54,528 nt of DNA from Caballeronia mineralivorans PML1(12) (GCF_001028175.1 NZ_AEJF01000001.1:1-54528), one strand, 5' to 3'; numbered from the stretch's first letter, positions 1 to 9,107 are shown. Notes: a model not told the origin generated them from the sequence alone. Numbers and translations: made by a program.

Positions 1-300
1 TCAACCCCGACTTTCCGATTCGCTGCGAAGCCCGTCCTGCTTGGCTCCGCGACATCCTCTATCGCGCCACGCCTCACCCACTTTCTCACTTCCCTTCGCC
101 TCATCGAGAAGCGAAGGAACGGAATTCTAGTGCCCGTTTCAGCCTCGCGCAAGGGGTTCGCGAAAAGATTTTCAGCGATCACTTCACCCGCTCTGACAAT
201 GCGTGCAAAACCGGCATCGCAGAGAGGCGGTGCCCTGATGGTTCAAGCGGACTCATAGCGACTACAATCTAAGGTTCTCTGCACCTGATAACTGCCTCCT
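1..300. other. Left-edge non-coding stretch upstream of the DUF2863 gene
   Basis: I find no credible gene here; reading frames are short or antisense. A TACAAT at 263-268 could be a -10 box for the gene starting at 301, but no good -35 lies at the right distance, so the promoter assignment is weak. No Shine-Dalgarno is evident just before 301. Confidence 0.4.
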
Positions 301-1515
301 ATGCGCTCGCGAATCGCCAAACGACTCCCCCCGGACGCCGACAAGCTTGTCGGTCTTTCGCTCTCGCTGTTCGCGTCGGGCAGCCGTATAGAAGATCGGT
401 TCTGGGAAGCTCGCCTCGACACGCTTCTCGGAAAAATTGTTCGCAACGGCAATCAGACTGCACTCGATGCCGCACTCGACCACCTCCAATTGAAGTTCCC
501 GGACGCCTATGGCGCGCTCGCCGACATGGCGGAAACGCAAAGCGAGTCGTTCGCAATCGAGATCGACGGCGTGCCGCACGAAGCGCTGCTGATCGCCGCG
601 CCAGTACTGGCTTGGACGCGTTACTCGATCCCATCCGGGCCGCTCAAGGCCGATGTGGTCGACGCATTGCGCACTCAACTGCAAGCGCATGTGCTCGCGG
701 AAGGCGCCAAGGTCGCGGTTGCTCCGTATCTTTACAGCATCGACCAGTTGCCGCGGCATCACGTTGAAACAGCACGCGTCGCGCAGCAACTCATGCAAAC
801 CGTGCTCGGCCACGCGCCTGCGCGCCTCAATCTCGCCGACTTGCCAGAGACGTCGCCGATCCTCGCCGATCCGCGCTTTTTGCTTGCGATGGCCGTTGTG
901 CCCACCGGCGCAGCGCTGTTTCAGTGGCAAGAGGAAACGGCCGGCGCCCGAATCGAACGCGGTCAGTGCCTCGAACGCTGGGCGGCGCAAGGTGGCGCCA
1001 GTTTTGCGGCCATCCTGCCCGGCTGCGAGTTCGAATGCCTGCTGCCCGACGCCTACTATTCGGCTTGCCGCGACGCAGACGAACAAGTTCGGCCACACTC
1101 GGTCCGCACTGCCGTTCGATACCTGTTCGATACCCTCGGCACAACGCCCGACGAACTGCGCGCCGTGATTGCGGGGTTCGGCGAGCAGCGCGTGGACGAA
1201 TATCGGATCGGCTTTACGCGCCGTGGCAATAACGATGTGATCTATGGCGTCGTCTGGCCACTGTACGGACGGGAAAACGGCGAAATTGGCGCGGCGGAAG
1301 AAGCAGCCGAACTCGAAGGCGCGGACGGTCCTGTCGAAGAGATCGTTGCGTTGCTGAAGCGCTCGGGCGTAACTGACGTGCGTCGGCATACTGGCCGTTT
1401 CGAGCCGGAATATTGCGACGACTGCGGCGTGCCACTGTATGCGGATCCGCTCGGCGAAATCGTCCATGCGGAAATGCCGGAAGACGCCGAGCCCGCCCAG
1501 CCGCATTTTCACTGA
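301..1515 (+). CDS. DUF2863 family protein
   Basis: A 404-residue soluble protein that I recognise as the DUF2863 family found in Burkholderiaceae; no biochemical function is known to me. It has no signal peptide or membrane segment. The N-terminal half is mixed alpha/beta, and the C-terminal tail has a CxxC pair (YCDDCGVPLY, near residue 377) and an acidic, His-ending tail, which could bind a metal, though that is inference. An antisense frame of 416 residues covers the same span, but the + frame is preferred for its family match and terminator placement. The gene is monocistronic: a rho-independent terminator follows about 85 bases after the stop. Confidence 0.85.
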   Translation: MRSRIAKRLPPDADKLVGLSLSLFASGSRIEDRFWEARLDTLLGKIVRNGNQTALDAALDHLQLKFPDAYGALADMAETQSESFAIEIDGVPHEALLIAAPVLAWTRYSIPSGPLKADVVDALRTQLQAHVLAEGAKVAVAPYLYSIDQLPRHHVETARVAQQLMQTVLGHAPARLNLADLPETSPILADPRFLLAMAVVPTGAALFQWQEETAGARIERGQCLERWAAQGGASFAAILPGCEFECLLPDAYYSACRDADEQVRPHSVRTAVRYLFDTLGTTPDELRAVIAGFGEQRVDEYRIGFTRRGNNDVIYGVVWPLYGRENGEIGAAEEAAELEGADGPVEEIVALLKRSGVTDVRRHTGRFEPEYCDDCGVPLYADPLGEIVHAEMPEDAEPAQPHFH

Positions 1516-1600
1516 CTTGAGAGGCCGTACCGGTTGCGGCTCTTGCGCCGAACATTATCGACCCGTGTTTGCGTCAACGTACGCGATCGAAGAAAGCATA

Positions 1601-1637
1601 AAGGCCGTTCCAACATCCGTTGGAACGGCCTTTTTTT
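1601..1637 (+). terminator. Rho-independent terminator after DUF2863 gene
   Basis: A 12-bp perfect stem (AAGGCCGTTCCA pairing with TGGAACGGCCTT, loop of 8) runs into a seven-T tract. It ends the transcript from the 301-1515 gene. Confidence 0.9.
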
Positions 1638-2382
1638 GCAAGACGCGCCAGCCATACTTGACCATGGATTAAAGGCTGCGGGATGTTTCCGGCGTCGGCG
1701 TGGCGCGAACGAACAAGCGCACTCCAATATCGATCGCCATAAATGCAGGGCGATGGTGCCGGGCAGGCAGCATCAAGGCCGCGACATCCGGCCCGCTGTG
1801 CCCCCTGTAACAAAGCAGTCCCAAGCGTTGGGTTCACGGCTTCGAAGGTGAGTTCTCGGCGATCGACCCACCATCTTCAGATGCAAAACTGTTAGCGGCA
1901 TATCTCGTACGCGTTGCATGCCCATCAGGCCCTGCCGTCCGGCTTCGCTGCGCTATCGAACGAACGAAATTAATCGCGACCTAGCGGGAAGGTCAAGATC
2001 CCCTGTCCCATTGTCAGATCAAAACAACGCCATTGATTGATTTGAGCATGGGCAAGCACCGTTATCTCCACGTGACGGGATGCCAAGGCACTGAAACGCA
2101 CGTCAGATACGTCTCATTAAGTCTTGTATTCACACGCGCACATGAGACGCGTCCCAATTTCGACGGCGGGCATTTGAGACTCATCCTAGCTAACGAGCTG
2201 TGAACGAAAATTAATTCGCCGGATCGCTCACTAAGCAAAACAGAGCCCGAGATTTTGTGCGTAATGCCTATGCCATTCGGTCAGGGCGCAATTTCGGCCG
2301 CGATTGGTCACTATCGGTTCAGTCGCATATCGCCCGCCCGGAAGCGGGCATCGCGCCGAACTCATATAACAACGAGGCACGC
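1638..2382. other. Long intergenic region without a recognisable gene
   Basis: About 745 bases with only short overlapping frames that lack family signatures. An 8-bp inverted repeat, CGTCTCAT at 2110-2117 and ATGAGACG at 2142-2149, sits roughly 240 bases before the next start, and a related TTGAGACTCAT follows near 2175. These could be operator half-sites or chance. A Shine-Dalgarno-like GAGG lies just before 2383. I see no tRNA, IS end or terminator. Confidence 0.5.
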
Positions 2383-3042
2383 ATGAAATTCACCATAGTC
2401 AATTCAGAAGCAGAGCGGCGCGAAGGTCTGAAAGCGCCTTTACGGCACATCGACCGGCGCGCGCGATTCAACGAGGCGAAAGACTGGCGGCAGGCCGCGA
2501 GCGCGGTCCTGCGGCTCGATCCGAACATGATCGTGATCGACTGGCACGACGCCATGCGCATGGCCGATCTGCGCACGCTGCTGAATGCCTTTCCCAAGAT
2601 CCCCGCGGCGGTCATTGTGGACGAGGCGTCAACCGCGCAGGTCCGCCAGCTTCTCGACGCCGGAGCGCTCGGCGTCGTGCCGCGTAATCTCGACCCCACG
2701 CTGATTGTTTGCGCACTTGAGATGGTTCTGCTGGGCGGCCATTACGTCCCAGCGCGCGCACTCGTTCCCGCGCTGGAACCCGTGTTCGTGCCGCGCCGCG
2801 ACGCCACGACCTGCGCTTGGCGACGCCGGCCCGCTGCCGCCTTGCTCACTTACGCGCCGCTTCCGGAGATCGACGAGCATTTGCTGCCGATGGCAGCCGA
2901 ACCTCAACCCCGCTTCGGCGACCGAACGCGGTCATTTCAAAGCCAACACACAACGCGTGATTCCGCGCGTTGCGTGTTGGAAAATCCCCGCTGGCACAGT
3001 CAATGCACACGTTTTCGGGCGCAAACGAGTAATATAAGATTT
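2383..3042 (+). pseudogene. Degenerate receiver-like (response-regulator) segment, open in frame into next gene
   Basis: The ATG at 2383 has a good ribosome site (GAGG, about 8 bases upstream). The first ~125 residues resemble a CheY/NarL receiver domain: an MIVIDWHD strand end around residues 47-54 with candidate acceptor Asp, an AAVIVDEAS strand, and a GVVPR turn where active receivers usually carry a conserved Lys. The LuxR-type helix-turn-helix expected afterwards is missing. It is replaced by low-similarity, Arg/Pro-rich sequence, and no stop occurs before the permease start at 3043. It could therefore be a decayed regulator, or the N-terminal half of a 444-residue fusion ending at 3717. 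I favour decay because the permease has its own plausible start and full family length. Confidence 0.45.
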
Positions 3043-3717
3043 ATGGGTTTCTTCTACACACCTCTTCCGCTTTGGCTCGCAATAGGTGGCTGGATTGTCA
3101 CTGCGGGCGTGCTCGCGCTTGCAATCTGGAAGAACCCGTTTCGCCGGTTGCAGGACGGGACGCTTCAGCACGTCTGGTTCGGAATCGTTGTTGCAGTGAC
3201 GGTATTGTGGGCTTGCAACACTTGGTTCGAAGACGGTCCCGCCATTCACCTGCTTGGCGCCACGCTCATGGTCACGCTGTTCGACTGGCAACTTGCTCTG
3301 GTCGGCATGGCCGTGACAACCGGGTTGGCAGCCGTCGTGCTGGATGCATCATGGCCCGGCGTTCCCGTGACCTTCATACTGTTCGGGGCATTGCCCGTCG
3401 TCGTGTCCTCTCTGCTACAGAAAGCCATCCAGGCGTGGATCCCGCGCAGCCTCTTCGTTTTCATCCTCGGTCACGGTTTCCTGACGTCGGCATGCGCCGT
3501 CGCGGTGGCGTGCTCCGCGGGACTGCTGTTGCAGATCGTACTCGCCGATGGCCGGCTTATTGTCCCAGCTGGATTTACGCTGGCCGCGTCACTGCTGGTG
3601 GCAGGCGAAGCATTGTTCACAGGCGTGTTCACCATCCTGATCACCGTCTACCGGCCTACCTGGATCACTACGTTCGATGTCCGGCGTTATCGGCTCGATC
3701 GTGGGCCGCGCGTCTGA
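3043..3717 (+). CDS. CbiM-like energy-coupling-factor transporter permease family protein
   Basis: A 224-residue hydrophobic protein beginning MGFFYTPLPLWLAIGGW, with about six membrane segments spread through its length. It resembles the short stand-alone CbiM-type permeases annotated in Burkholderia, which relate to the S-component of cobalt/nickel ECF transporters; the substrate cannot be told from sequence. The ATG at 3043 matches the family start. The same frame remains open upstream to 2383 and even 2257, so an N-terminal fusion is formally possible. No ATPase (CbiO) or CbiQ partner is nearby, so transport through an ECF complex is not supported by context. Confidence 0.65.
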   Translation: MGFFYTPLPLWLAIGGWIVTAGVLALAIWKNPFRRLQDGTLQHVWFGIVVAVTVLWACNTWFEDGPAIHLLGATLMVTLFDWQLALVGMAVTTGLAAVVLDASWPGVPVTFILFGALPVVVSSLLQKAIQAWIPRSLFVFILGHGFLTSACAVAVACSAGLLLQIVLADGRLIVPAGFTLAASLLVAGEALFTGVFTILITVYRPTWITTFDVRRYRLDRGPRV

Positions 3718-3881
3718 CCGCCACATCGATTTTCAAACGTAGTTCCGCATCACAATCCATCGCGGAGCCTGTGCCGAGGCCGGTCATCGTCGGCGGGCCG
3801 GCGAAGAATTTAATATAAGATGGAACTCCCGTTCACTCGCGGGCATCTTACGTGCCTGTTGTCTCTTTAGTGCAGAACCTG

Positions 3882-4481
3882 ATGGATAGTATTCAAGTAC
3901 CGCGTCGACTGCTCCGGGTGGTCGGCCGGCTGGTGGCGATTGCATCAATGGCGACCCTCGTGTCGGCCGCTTGCAGCGCTACCGCGTTCGCCGACACACT
4001 CGACGAGCGCAACGAGCTCGTCAATCACTTCGTCACCGACTTCAACGCCAATCCCTTGATGGCCGACTGTGCCGCGCACGGCAGTTTTGTGGCGAGTACA
4101 TCGACGGCGTTCGACCATGTGGAGTTTCCGGCCAGTTCCTTCGATTCCGCCCACGGCAGCATCGTCCCGTGGAACGACTCTTTCGACGAACATAAGCAGC
4201 GCATCAAGGTCGACAACGTCGTGACGGTCGAAGGCCTCGGGGTGAGCAAGGACGGCGGCTCCAGCCCGTCGACACTCAAGTTCCGCTGCGGTTATGTAGG
4301 CAGCCAGATGCTGGCCTTCGGCTGGAACGATCCCGTGCCATCGGCCAGACCGCGCGCCGAACCCCGCTCGGGCCACGGCGCAAAAGGCCGGCATGGCGCG
4401 GTCAAGGGCAAGGCGGGATCGAAATCGAAAGCAGCCGGCGGCAAGACGACAAAAAAATCGTCGAGCAAAAAGAACCCGTAA
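3882..4481 (+). CDS. Secreted hypothetical protein with Lys-rich tail, possibly BspC-domain family
   Basis: From the ATG at 3882 (an upstream in-frame start at 3852 exists) the protein has 199 residues. Residues 1-38 are a convincing Sec signal peptide: RR-containing n-region, hydrophobic core, and an AFA-D cleavage site. The mature part has two Cys (DCAAHG and FRCGY) that could form a disulfide. The last ~60 residues are low-complexity and basic (repeated KGK, SKSK, TKKSSSKK). The core resembles proteins annotated as BspC-domain in Burkholderia, but I hold that loosely. A bidirectional terminator follows directly. Confidence 0.7.
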   Translation: MDSIQVPRRLLRVVGRLVAIASMATLVSAACSATAFADTLDERNELVNHFVTDFNANPLMADCAAHGSFVASTSTAFDHVEFPASSFDSAHGSIVPWNDSFDEHKQRIKVDNVVTVEGLGVSKDGGSSPSTLKFRCGYVGSQMLAFGWNDPVPSARPRAEPRSGHGAKGRHGAVKGKAGSKSKAAGGKTTKKSSSKKNP

Positions 4482-4496
4482 CACTGACGCCAAAAC

Positions 4497-4534
4497 AAAA
4501 GGGCGTGATCGTCAGTCAGAGATCACACCCTTTT
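4497..4534. terminator. Bidirectional rho-independent terminator
   Basis: A 14-bp stem with one G-U pair (AAAAGGGCGTGATC with GATCACACCCTTTT, loop of 10) has A/T tracts on both sides. It lies between convergent genes ending at 4481 (+) and 4593 (-) and can serve both. Confidence 0.9.
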
Positions 4535-4592
4535 GATTGAAGCTCGTCGAAACACCCGTAATGCGGGCGTGTGTTCGGTTCACTCCCAAACG

Positions 4593-5753
4593 TCAGAACG
4601 CCTGCAGATGCCGCAGGATAGCCTGAAGCATCGATGCCCCCAGCGCAGCGCTGCGCTCACCGTTCCAGCCCACCCGCTCGTCCGGCAGATTCGCGTTGTC
4701 CTTGAACGGCATTTCGAGCGTCAGCGACAAACATCCAAACTCATTGCCGACATACTTCGACGCCAGTTTCAACGCGTCCGTCTGGTACTTGCTCGCTTCG
4801 TAGCCGTACACGTCCTGAAAATCCGGGCTCGCCTGCTTAAAGCATTCGATGAACGCCTTCTGTTCCTGCGCCTGTTTTTCGGTGAAGCCGGGTAGCATCT
4901 CCGAGCCCGCCACGAACACGTAAGGCAATGCTTCGTCGCCGTGGATATCGAAGAAAAGATCACAGCCCAATGCGTGAATGGCATTGCGCACGGCGAGCAC
5001 TTCGGGGCTGCGCGCCGCGTCGGGCTCCATCCATTCGCGATTCAGGTTCGCACCCGCTGCGTTCGTGCGCAGGTTGCCAAGCGCGCTGCCATCGGGATTC
5101 ATGTTCGGCACGATGTGGAACACGACGTGATCGAAGATCAAACGCGCAACCGGGTCGCCCGCCCAGTCGCCCCAGCCGGCCAACCGTTTGATCAGACCTT
5201 CCACGAACCACTCGGCCATCGTCTCGCCAGGGTGCTGGCGCGCGATGATCCACACGTTCTTCTTGGGCTTCGCGGGTTGCGCCTCCTCTTCGCTCAACCC
5301 TAGCGTCACCAGCGACATCGGCCGGCCCTGCACCGTCCGGCCTATTTCCGTCAGCGTCGCGTGCGGCATCTGCTGCACGGCGCCGAGGAAACCCGCGTGA
5401 CGCTCTTCACTATACGGCTCGAAATACGCGTAGTAGACCGCGTCGAAATCGGGTGTGTGCTCAATGGTCAGCACGCGGCCGTCATAGCGTGTCGGCACGC
5501 GGAACCAGTTGATCCGGTCGTAGCTCGCTACCGCGCGATAGTCGCGCCAGCCGTCGGCGAACGCGCAGTCAGCGGCGTTCTCGAAGGTCATCGTGAGCGG
5601 CTCGTCGCGCACGCCCGAGACGCGGAAGTAAAACCACTGCGCGAAATCGGCGTGGCTGTCGGGACGGACACGCAGGCGAATGGCCGCGGGATCGTCGGTG
5701 GACAGGACGTCGATCGCGCCTGCATCGAATTGACTCGTGATTGAGATGCTCAT
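4593..5753 (-). CDS. M14-family zinc carboxypeptidase (cytosolic carboxypeptidase-like)
   Basis: A 386-residue cytoplasmic metallopeptidase with no signal peptide. Residues 1-120 form the beta-sandwich domain typical of cytosolic carboxypeptidases, followed by the M14 catalytic domain. Zinc ligands are visible as HPGE (His174, Glu177) and DIHGDE (His271). NLNREW (Asn237, Arg239) is the substrate-carboxylate site, and LTLEMPF supplies the catalytic Glu347. All key residues are intact, so a C-terminal exopeptidase activity is expected; the physiological substrate is unknown. It is 30 bases upstream of yaaA on the same strand and may be co-transcribed with it. Confidence 0.88.
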   Translation of the reverse strand: MSISITSQFDAGAIDVLSTDDPAAIRLRVRPDSHADFAQWFYFRVSGVRDEPLTMTFENAADCAFADGWRDYRAVASYDRINWFRVPTRYDGRVLTIEHTPDFDAVYYAYFEPYSEERHAGFLGAVQQMPHATLTEIGRTVQGRPMSLVTLGLSEEEAQPAKPKKNVWIIARQHPGETMAEWFVEGLIKRLAGWGDWAGDPVARLIFDHVVFHIVPNMNPDGSALGNLRTNAAGANLNREWMEPDAARSPEVLAVRNAIHALGCDLFFDIHGDEALPYVFVAGSEMLPGFTEKQAQEQKAFIECFKQASPDFQDVYGYEASKYQTDALKLASKYVGNEFGCLSLTLEMPFKDNANLPDERVGWNGERSAALGASMLQAILRHLQAF

Positions 5754-5783
5754 GACGCTTCCTTGATTAATACCGTCGAGGCT

Positions 5784-6563
5784 TTATGGACCAAGCCGCC
5801 GGCGATACACATAAGTCGTTTCAGTCGATGCCTTTTTATCGAAGGCATAACCTTCGCTGTCGAAATCTTTCAGGCCTTCCGGCTCGTCAATCCGATTTTG
5901 CACCGCAAACCGCGCCATCAAGCCGCGCGCGCGTTTCGCGTGAAAACTGATGATCTTGTACTGGCCATTCTTCCAGTCCTGGAACACGGGCGACACCACC
6001 GGCGCGTCCAGACGCTTGGGCTGCACCGACTTGAAATACTCCCCCGACGCACAGTTGACCAGCACGCGTGCGCCCTTCTGCTTTTTCATCTGCGCGTTCA
6101 GTGCGGACGTGATGCGCTCGCCCCAAAACGCATACAAATCCTTGCCCCGCGCGTTGGCGAACCTCGTACCCATCTCCAGCCGATACGGTTGCAACAGATC
6201 CAGCGGCCGCAGCAATCCGTAAAGCCCCGACAGCACGCGTACATGGTGTTGCGCGTAGTCGAGATCCGGAGCGGGCAGCGACCTCGCGTCAAAACCCTCG
6301 TAGACGTCGCCATTGAACGCCAGCATCGCCTGCTTCGAATTATGCGTGCCGAAAGTCGGCGACCAGTCCGCGTAGCGCTGGAAATTGAGTCGCGCGAGCG
6401 GATCGGAGATATGCATGAGGCTGCCGATTTCCTGTGGAGAGAGCTTGCGCAAGCCATCGATCAGTTCAGCGGAATCGGCGGCGAATTCAGGCAACGTGTG
6501 CTTCGTGACGTGAGGCGGGGTCTCGTAGTCGAGCGATTTGGCCGGCGAGAGAACGATTATCAT
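5784..6563 (-). CDS. yaaA: Peroxide stress protein YaaA (DUF328/UPF0246)
   Basis: A 259-residue protein starting [14 protein letters not shown], the hallmark N-terminus of YaaA. A longer frame begins further upstream, but this ATG fits the family length. The conserved block [20 protein letters not shown] is present mid-protein, and the C-terminal region is Lys-rich. In E. coli YaaA lowers intracellular iron during hydrogen peroxide stress and belongs to the OxyR regulon; no OxyR site was identified here. It is divergently arranged with the PIN gene, only 55 bases apart, so promoters must overlap. Confidence 0.92.
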   Translation of the reverse strand: MIIVLSPAKSLDYETPPHVTKHTLPEFAADSAELIDGLRKLSPQEIGSLMHISDPLARLNFQRYADWSPTFGTHNSKQAMLAFNGDVYEGFDARSLPAPDLDYAQHHVRVLSGLYGLLRPLDLLQPYRLEMGTRFANARGKDLYAFWGERITSALNAQMKKQKGARVLVNCASGEYFKSVQPKRLDAPVVSPVFQDWKNGQYKIISFHAKRARGLMARFAVQNRIDEPEGLKDFDSEGYAFDKKASTETTYVYRRRLGP

Positions 6564-6618
6564 AGGGGCTCGCCGGCATGCTGCCAACGATGAAGACGGA
6601 AACCCTCGATTGTATCGA

Positions 6619-7110
6619 ATGAAAAAATCCCCCGCGCTGCGCGCCGTGCTGGATTCGAATGTCTGGATCGACATCCTGGTATTCGACGACCCTATCACGC
6701 GGCCGATTCGCGCCGCGCTCGAAGCCGGTACGCTGGAAGCGTTGATCGATGCGCGCTGCCTCAAGGAACTGACGTATGTGCTGGACTATCCGCAGTTCGT
6801 CCGTTTTGCCGTGAATAAGGCCGAAGCGCTTGAAACGGTCGCGCGGCTTTCGCAACTCGTCGAACCCGAACCGCTGCCCGAAGACGCCCCGCCGTTGCCG
6901 AAATGCCGCGATCGCGACGACCAGAAGTTTCTCGAACTGGCGCACGCGATCAAGGCGGACTGGCTGGTATCGAAGGATCGCGCGCTGCTTAAACTCGCCA
7001 AGCGGATCGCACGCGACTTCGGGTTTCGAATCGCCCAGCCCGCGCCGTTCGTGACCAGCTTTGAAGCACACATTGAGGCCAATACGGAAACGAACGCTCT
7101 CGATGTTTAA
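6619..7110 (+). CDS. PIN-domain protein, putative toxin (COG1569-type), orphan
   Basis: A 163-residue protein from the ATG at 6619. The PIN fold acidic residues are visible: the [11 protein letters not shown] start, then [12 protein letters not shown] and [15 protein letters not shown] proteins are Mg-dependent ribonucleases, many of them VapC-like toxins, and this subtype is routinely labelled 'putative toxin, PIN family'. No antitoxin gene is adjacent: upstream is divergent yaaA and 42 bases downstream is an aminotransferase. It may therefore be a solitary RNase or a domesticated toxin. Confidence 0.82.
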   Translation: MKKSPALRAVLDSNVWIDILVFDDPITRPIRAALEAGTLEALIDARCLKELTYVLDYPQFVRFAVNKAEALETVARLSQLVEPEPLPEDAPPLPKCRDRDDQKFLELAHAIKADWLVSKDRALLKLAKRIARDFGFRIAQPAPFVTSFEAHIEANTETNALDV

Positions 7111-7152
7111 AATGGGACACATTTTCCCTTAGCGCAGCCGATCGCCCACACC

Positions 7153-8334
7153 ATGAACGCCTCGCACGACCTTCCGTACCCGTCCGCTGTCCCCGCCATC
7201 ACCTCGCGCCTGCCGAACGTCGGCACGACCATCTTTACGGTCATGAGCGCGCTCGCGACGCAAAAAGGCGCGGTCAATCTCGGCCAGGGTTTTCCCGACT
7301 TCGCGTGTGATCCGCGCATTGTGGACGCGGTGTCGAACGCCATGCGCGACGGCCACAACCAATATCCACCAATGGCCGGCACCGCGCCGCTGCGCCACGC
7401 GATCAGCGAAAAGATCGAGCGCCTGTACGGGCGCAAATACGACGTCGAACGTGAGATCACGGTCACAGCCGGCGCGACCCAGGCCGTCCTCACCGCTATT
7501 TTGTGCTGCGTCCATCCGGGCGACGAAGTGATCGTGATCGAGCCGATGTACGACTGTTACGTGCCCGCAATCGAACTGGCGGGCGGCAAACCCGTGTTTA
7601 TATCGCTGGAAGCGCCCGACTACGCGCTGCCCTTTGACAAGCTCGCCGCCGCGATCACGCCGAAAACGCGCCTGCTGATCATCAACTCGCCGCACAACCC
7701 GACAGGCCGCGTCTGGCGCACCGCCGACATGCAAAAGCTCGACGAGATCATGCGCGGCACCGACGTGCTGATTCTCTCCGACGAAGTCTACGAACACATG
7801 GTCTTCGACGGCGCCCCGCACGAAAGCGTGTGCCGCTATCCGGACCTGGCCGCGCGTAGTTTCGTGGTGTCGAGTTTCGGCAAGACCTTTCACGTGACGG
7901 GCTGGAAGCTGGGGTACGTCGCCGCACCCGCCGCACTGACCGCTGAATTCCGCAAGGTCCACCAGTTCAACGTGTTCACCGTGAACACACCGATGCAGGT
8001 CGGCATCGCGGAATATCTGAAAGACCCCGCGCCATACCTGGAATTACCTGCTTTTTATCAGCAAAAGCGCGATTTTTTCCGCGATGGCCTCGCCAATTCA
8101 CGCTTCAAGCTGCTGCCTTGCGACGGCACGTATTTCCAGTGCGTCGACTATTCGGCCATCAGCGACCTGCCCGAGGCCGACTTCTCGCAATGGCTCACGA
8201 GCGAAATCGGCGTTGCCGCGATTCCCGTCTCGGCGTTCTATCACGAGAGCCATGAATCGGGCGTCGTACGCTTTTGCTTCGCGAAAAAGGAAGAGACGCT
8301 GCGCACCGCGCTCGAGCGTCTCGCCAGCCTCTAG
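7153..8334 (+). CDS. PLP-dependent class I/II aminotransferase (methionine aminotransferase YbdL-like)
   Basis: A 393-residue fold-type I aminotransferase. Visible are the N-terminal AVNLGQGFPDF motif, NSPHNPTGRVW (Asn and Arg contacting PLP), DEVYEHMVFDG, and SSFGKTFHVTGWKLGY with the Schiff-base Lys in SFGK. This set fits the YbdL / kynurenine-aminotransferase-like clade often annotated methionine aminotransferase. It likely converts methionine or aromatic amino acids to 2-oxo acids. The last bases overlap the stop of the convergent GST gene, CTAG being shared by both stops. Confidence 0.9.
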   Translation: MNASHDLPYPSAVPAITSRLPNVGTTIFTVMSALATQKGAVNLGQGFPDFACDPRIVDAVSNAMRDGHNQYPPMAGTAPLRHAISEKIERLYGRKYDVEREITVTAGATQAVLTAILCCVHPGDEVIVIEPMYDCYVPAIELAGGKPVFISLEAPDYALPFDKLAAAITPKTRLLIINSPHNPTGRVWRTADMQKLDEIMRGTDVLILSDEVYEHMVFDGAPHESVCRYPDLAARSFVVSSFGKTFHVTGWKLGYVAAPAALTAEFRKVHQFNVFTVNTPMQVGIAEYLKDPAPYLELPAFYQQKRDFFRDGLANSRFKLLPCDGTYFQCVDYSAISDLPEADFSQWLTSEIGVAAIPVSAFYHESHESGVVRFCFAKKEETLRTALERLASL

Positions 8335-8990
8335 ATCTTCGGCAGCGCTTTCTTCTGCGCTTCCATGAACGCGAGCCGGTCCGCCGTTACTTTCTGCGCG
8401 GCCGGCCGCTCGCCTACCAGCTTGTTGTGCGCCTTCCAGTCGACCCCTGCTTCCAGCAGAAAATCTCCTCCATAAATCGCCTTCGTCGTCAGCCCGATCA
8501 GCGGCAAATTCACGAATGCACTTACATCGGCGATACTGAAGGTCGTGCCGAGCGCGTACGGTTCAAACTTCGCAATCCGCCTGAATCCCGCAATGCCGTG
8601 CCGAAGCCGTTTTTCCGCGCGCACCTTCGTGTAGTCGGTTACGGTGCCGCCGAAAAACGCCTGCTTGTATAGCTCGCGGGCGGCCAGTTCCAGGTGGGTT
8701 TCCATGAACACGATCATCTCGCGCTCCTTGGCGGCCGTGAACGGATCGGCGGAAAAAATGGGCTTCTGCGGATAGACGCTCGCCAGATATTCGACGATCA
8801 CCTGCGACTCGCACAACGATCCGGCTTCGGTCTCCACGTACGGAACCTTGCCGAGCGGCGAGCGCGCGAGTGTTGCTTCGTCCTGGCCGAAATTCGCGCG
8901 CACCTCCTCGAACGGAATGCCGTGTTCGAGCAGCACGAACTTCACCTTGTTCACGTAGTTGGACAGTGGAAAACCATACAGCTTGAGCAT
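8331..8990 (-). CDS. Glutathione S-transferase family protein
   Basis: A 219-residue GST starting MLKLYGFPLSNYVNKVKF. This ATG is chosen over an ATG 18 bases upstream because AGGAGAC sits at ideal distance. The thioredoxin-like N-domain has the GKVPYVET cis-Pro motif and CESQVIVEYLA (glutathione gamma-Glu contact), and the alpha-helical C-domain has FSIADVSAFV. The substrate is unknown. It is divergent from the beta-oxidation gene at 9108 and may share its control region. Confidence 0.87.
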   Translation of the reverse strand: MLKLYGFPLSNYVNKVKFVLLEHGIPFEEVRANFGQDEATLARSPLGKVPYVETEAGSLCESQVIVEYLASVYPQKPIFSADPFTAAKEREMIVFMETHLELAARELYKQAFFGGTVTDYTKVRAEKRLRHGIAGFRRIAKFEPYALGTTFSIADVSAFVNLPLIGLTTKAIYGGDFLLEAGVDWKAHNKLVGERPAAQKVTADRLAFMEAQKKALPKI

Positions 8991-9064
8991 CTTGAGTCTC
9001 CTGGACATCTTTCGTTTTTAAGCAAAGCAGGCAATCGGCGGCCTTTTGGGGCCACCTCATAAAC

Positions 9065-9078
9065 AGTACGATCGTGCT
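9065..9078. promoter_or_regulatory. Candidate operator palindrome in GST / beta-oxidation divergent region
   Basis: AGTACGATCGTGCT is a 14-bp palindrome with one mismatch pair, centred 36 bases before the start at 9108. The ACGATCGT core resembles TetR-family operators controlling acyl-CoA catabolism, which is inference. AAGGAG at 9091-9096 is the ribosome site of the + gene. Confidence 0.35.
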
Positions 9079-9107
9079 AATCTAGCAAATAAGGAGTGAG
9101 ACACGCC

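Noticed and set aside
262..1512. A 416-codon - strand frame opposite the DUF2863 gene
   Set aside because: The + frame has the family match and a correctly oriented terminator.
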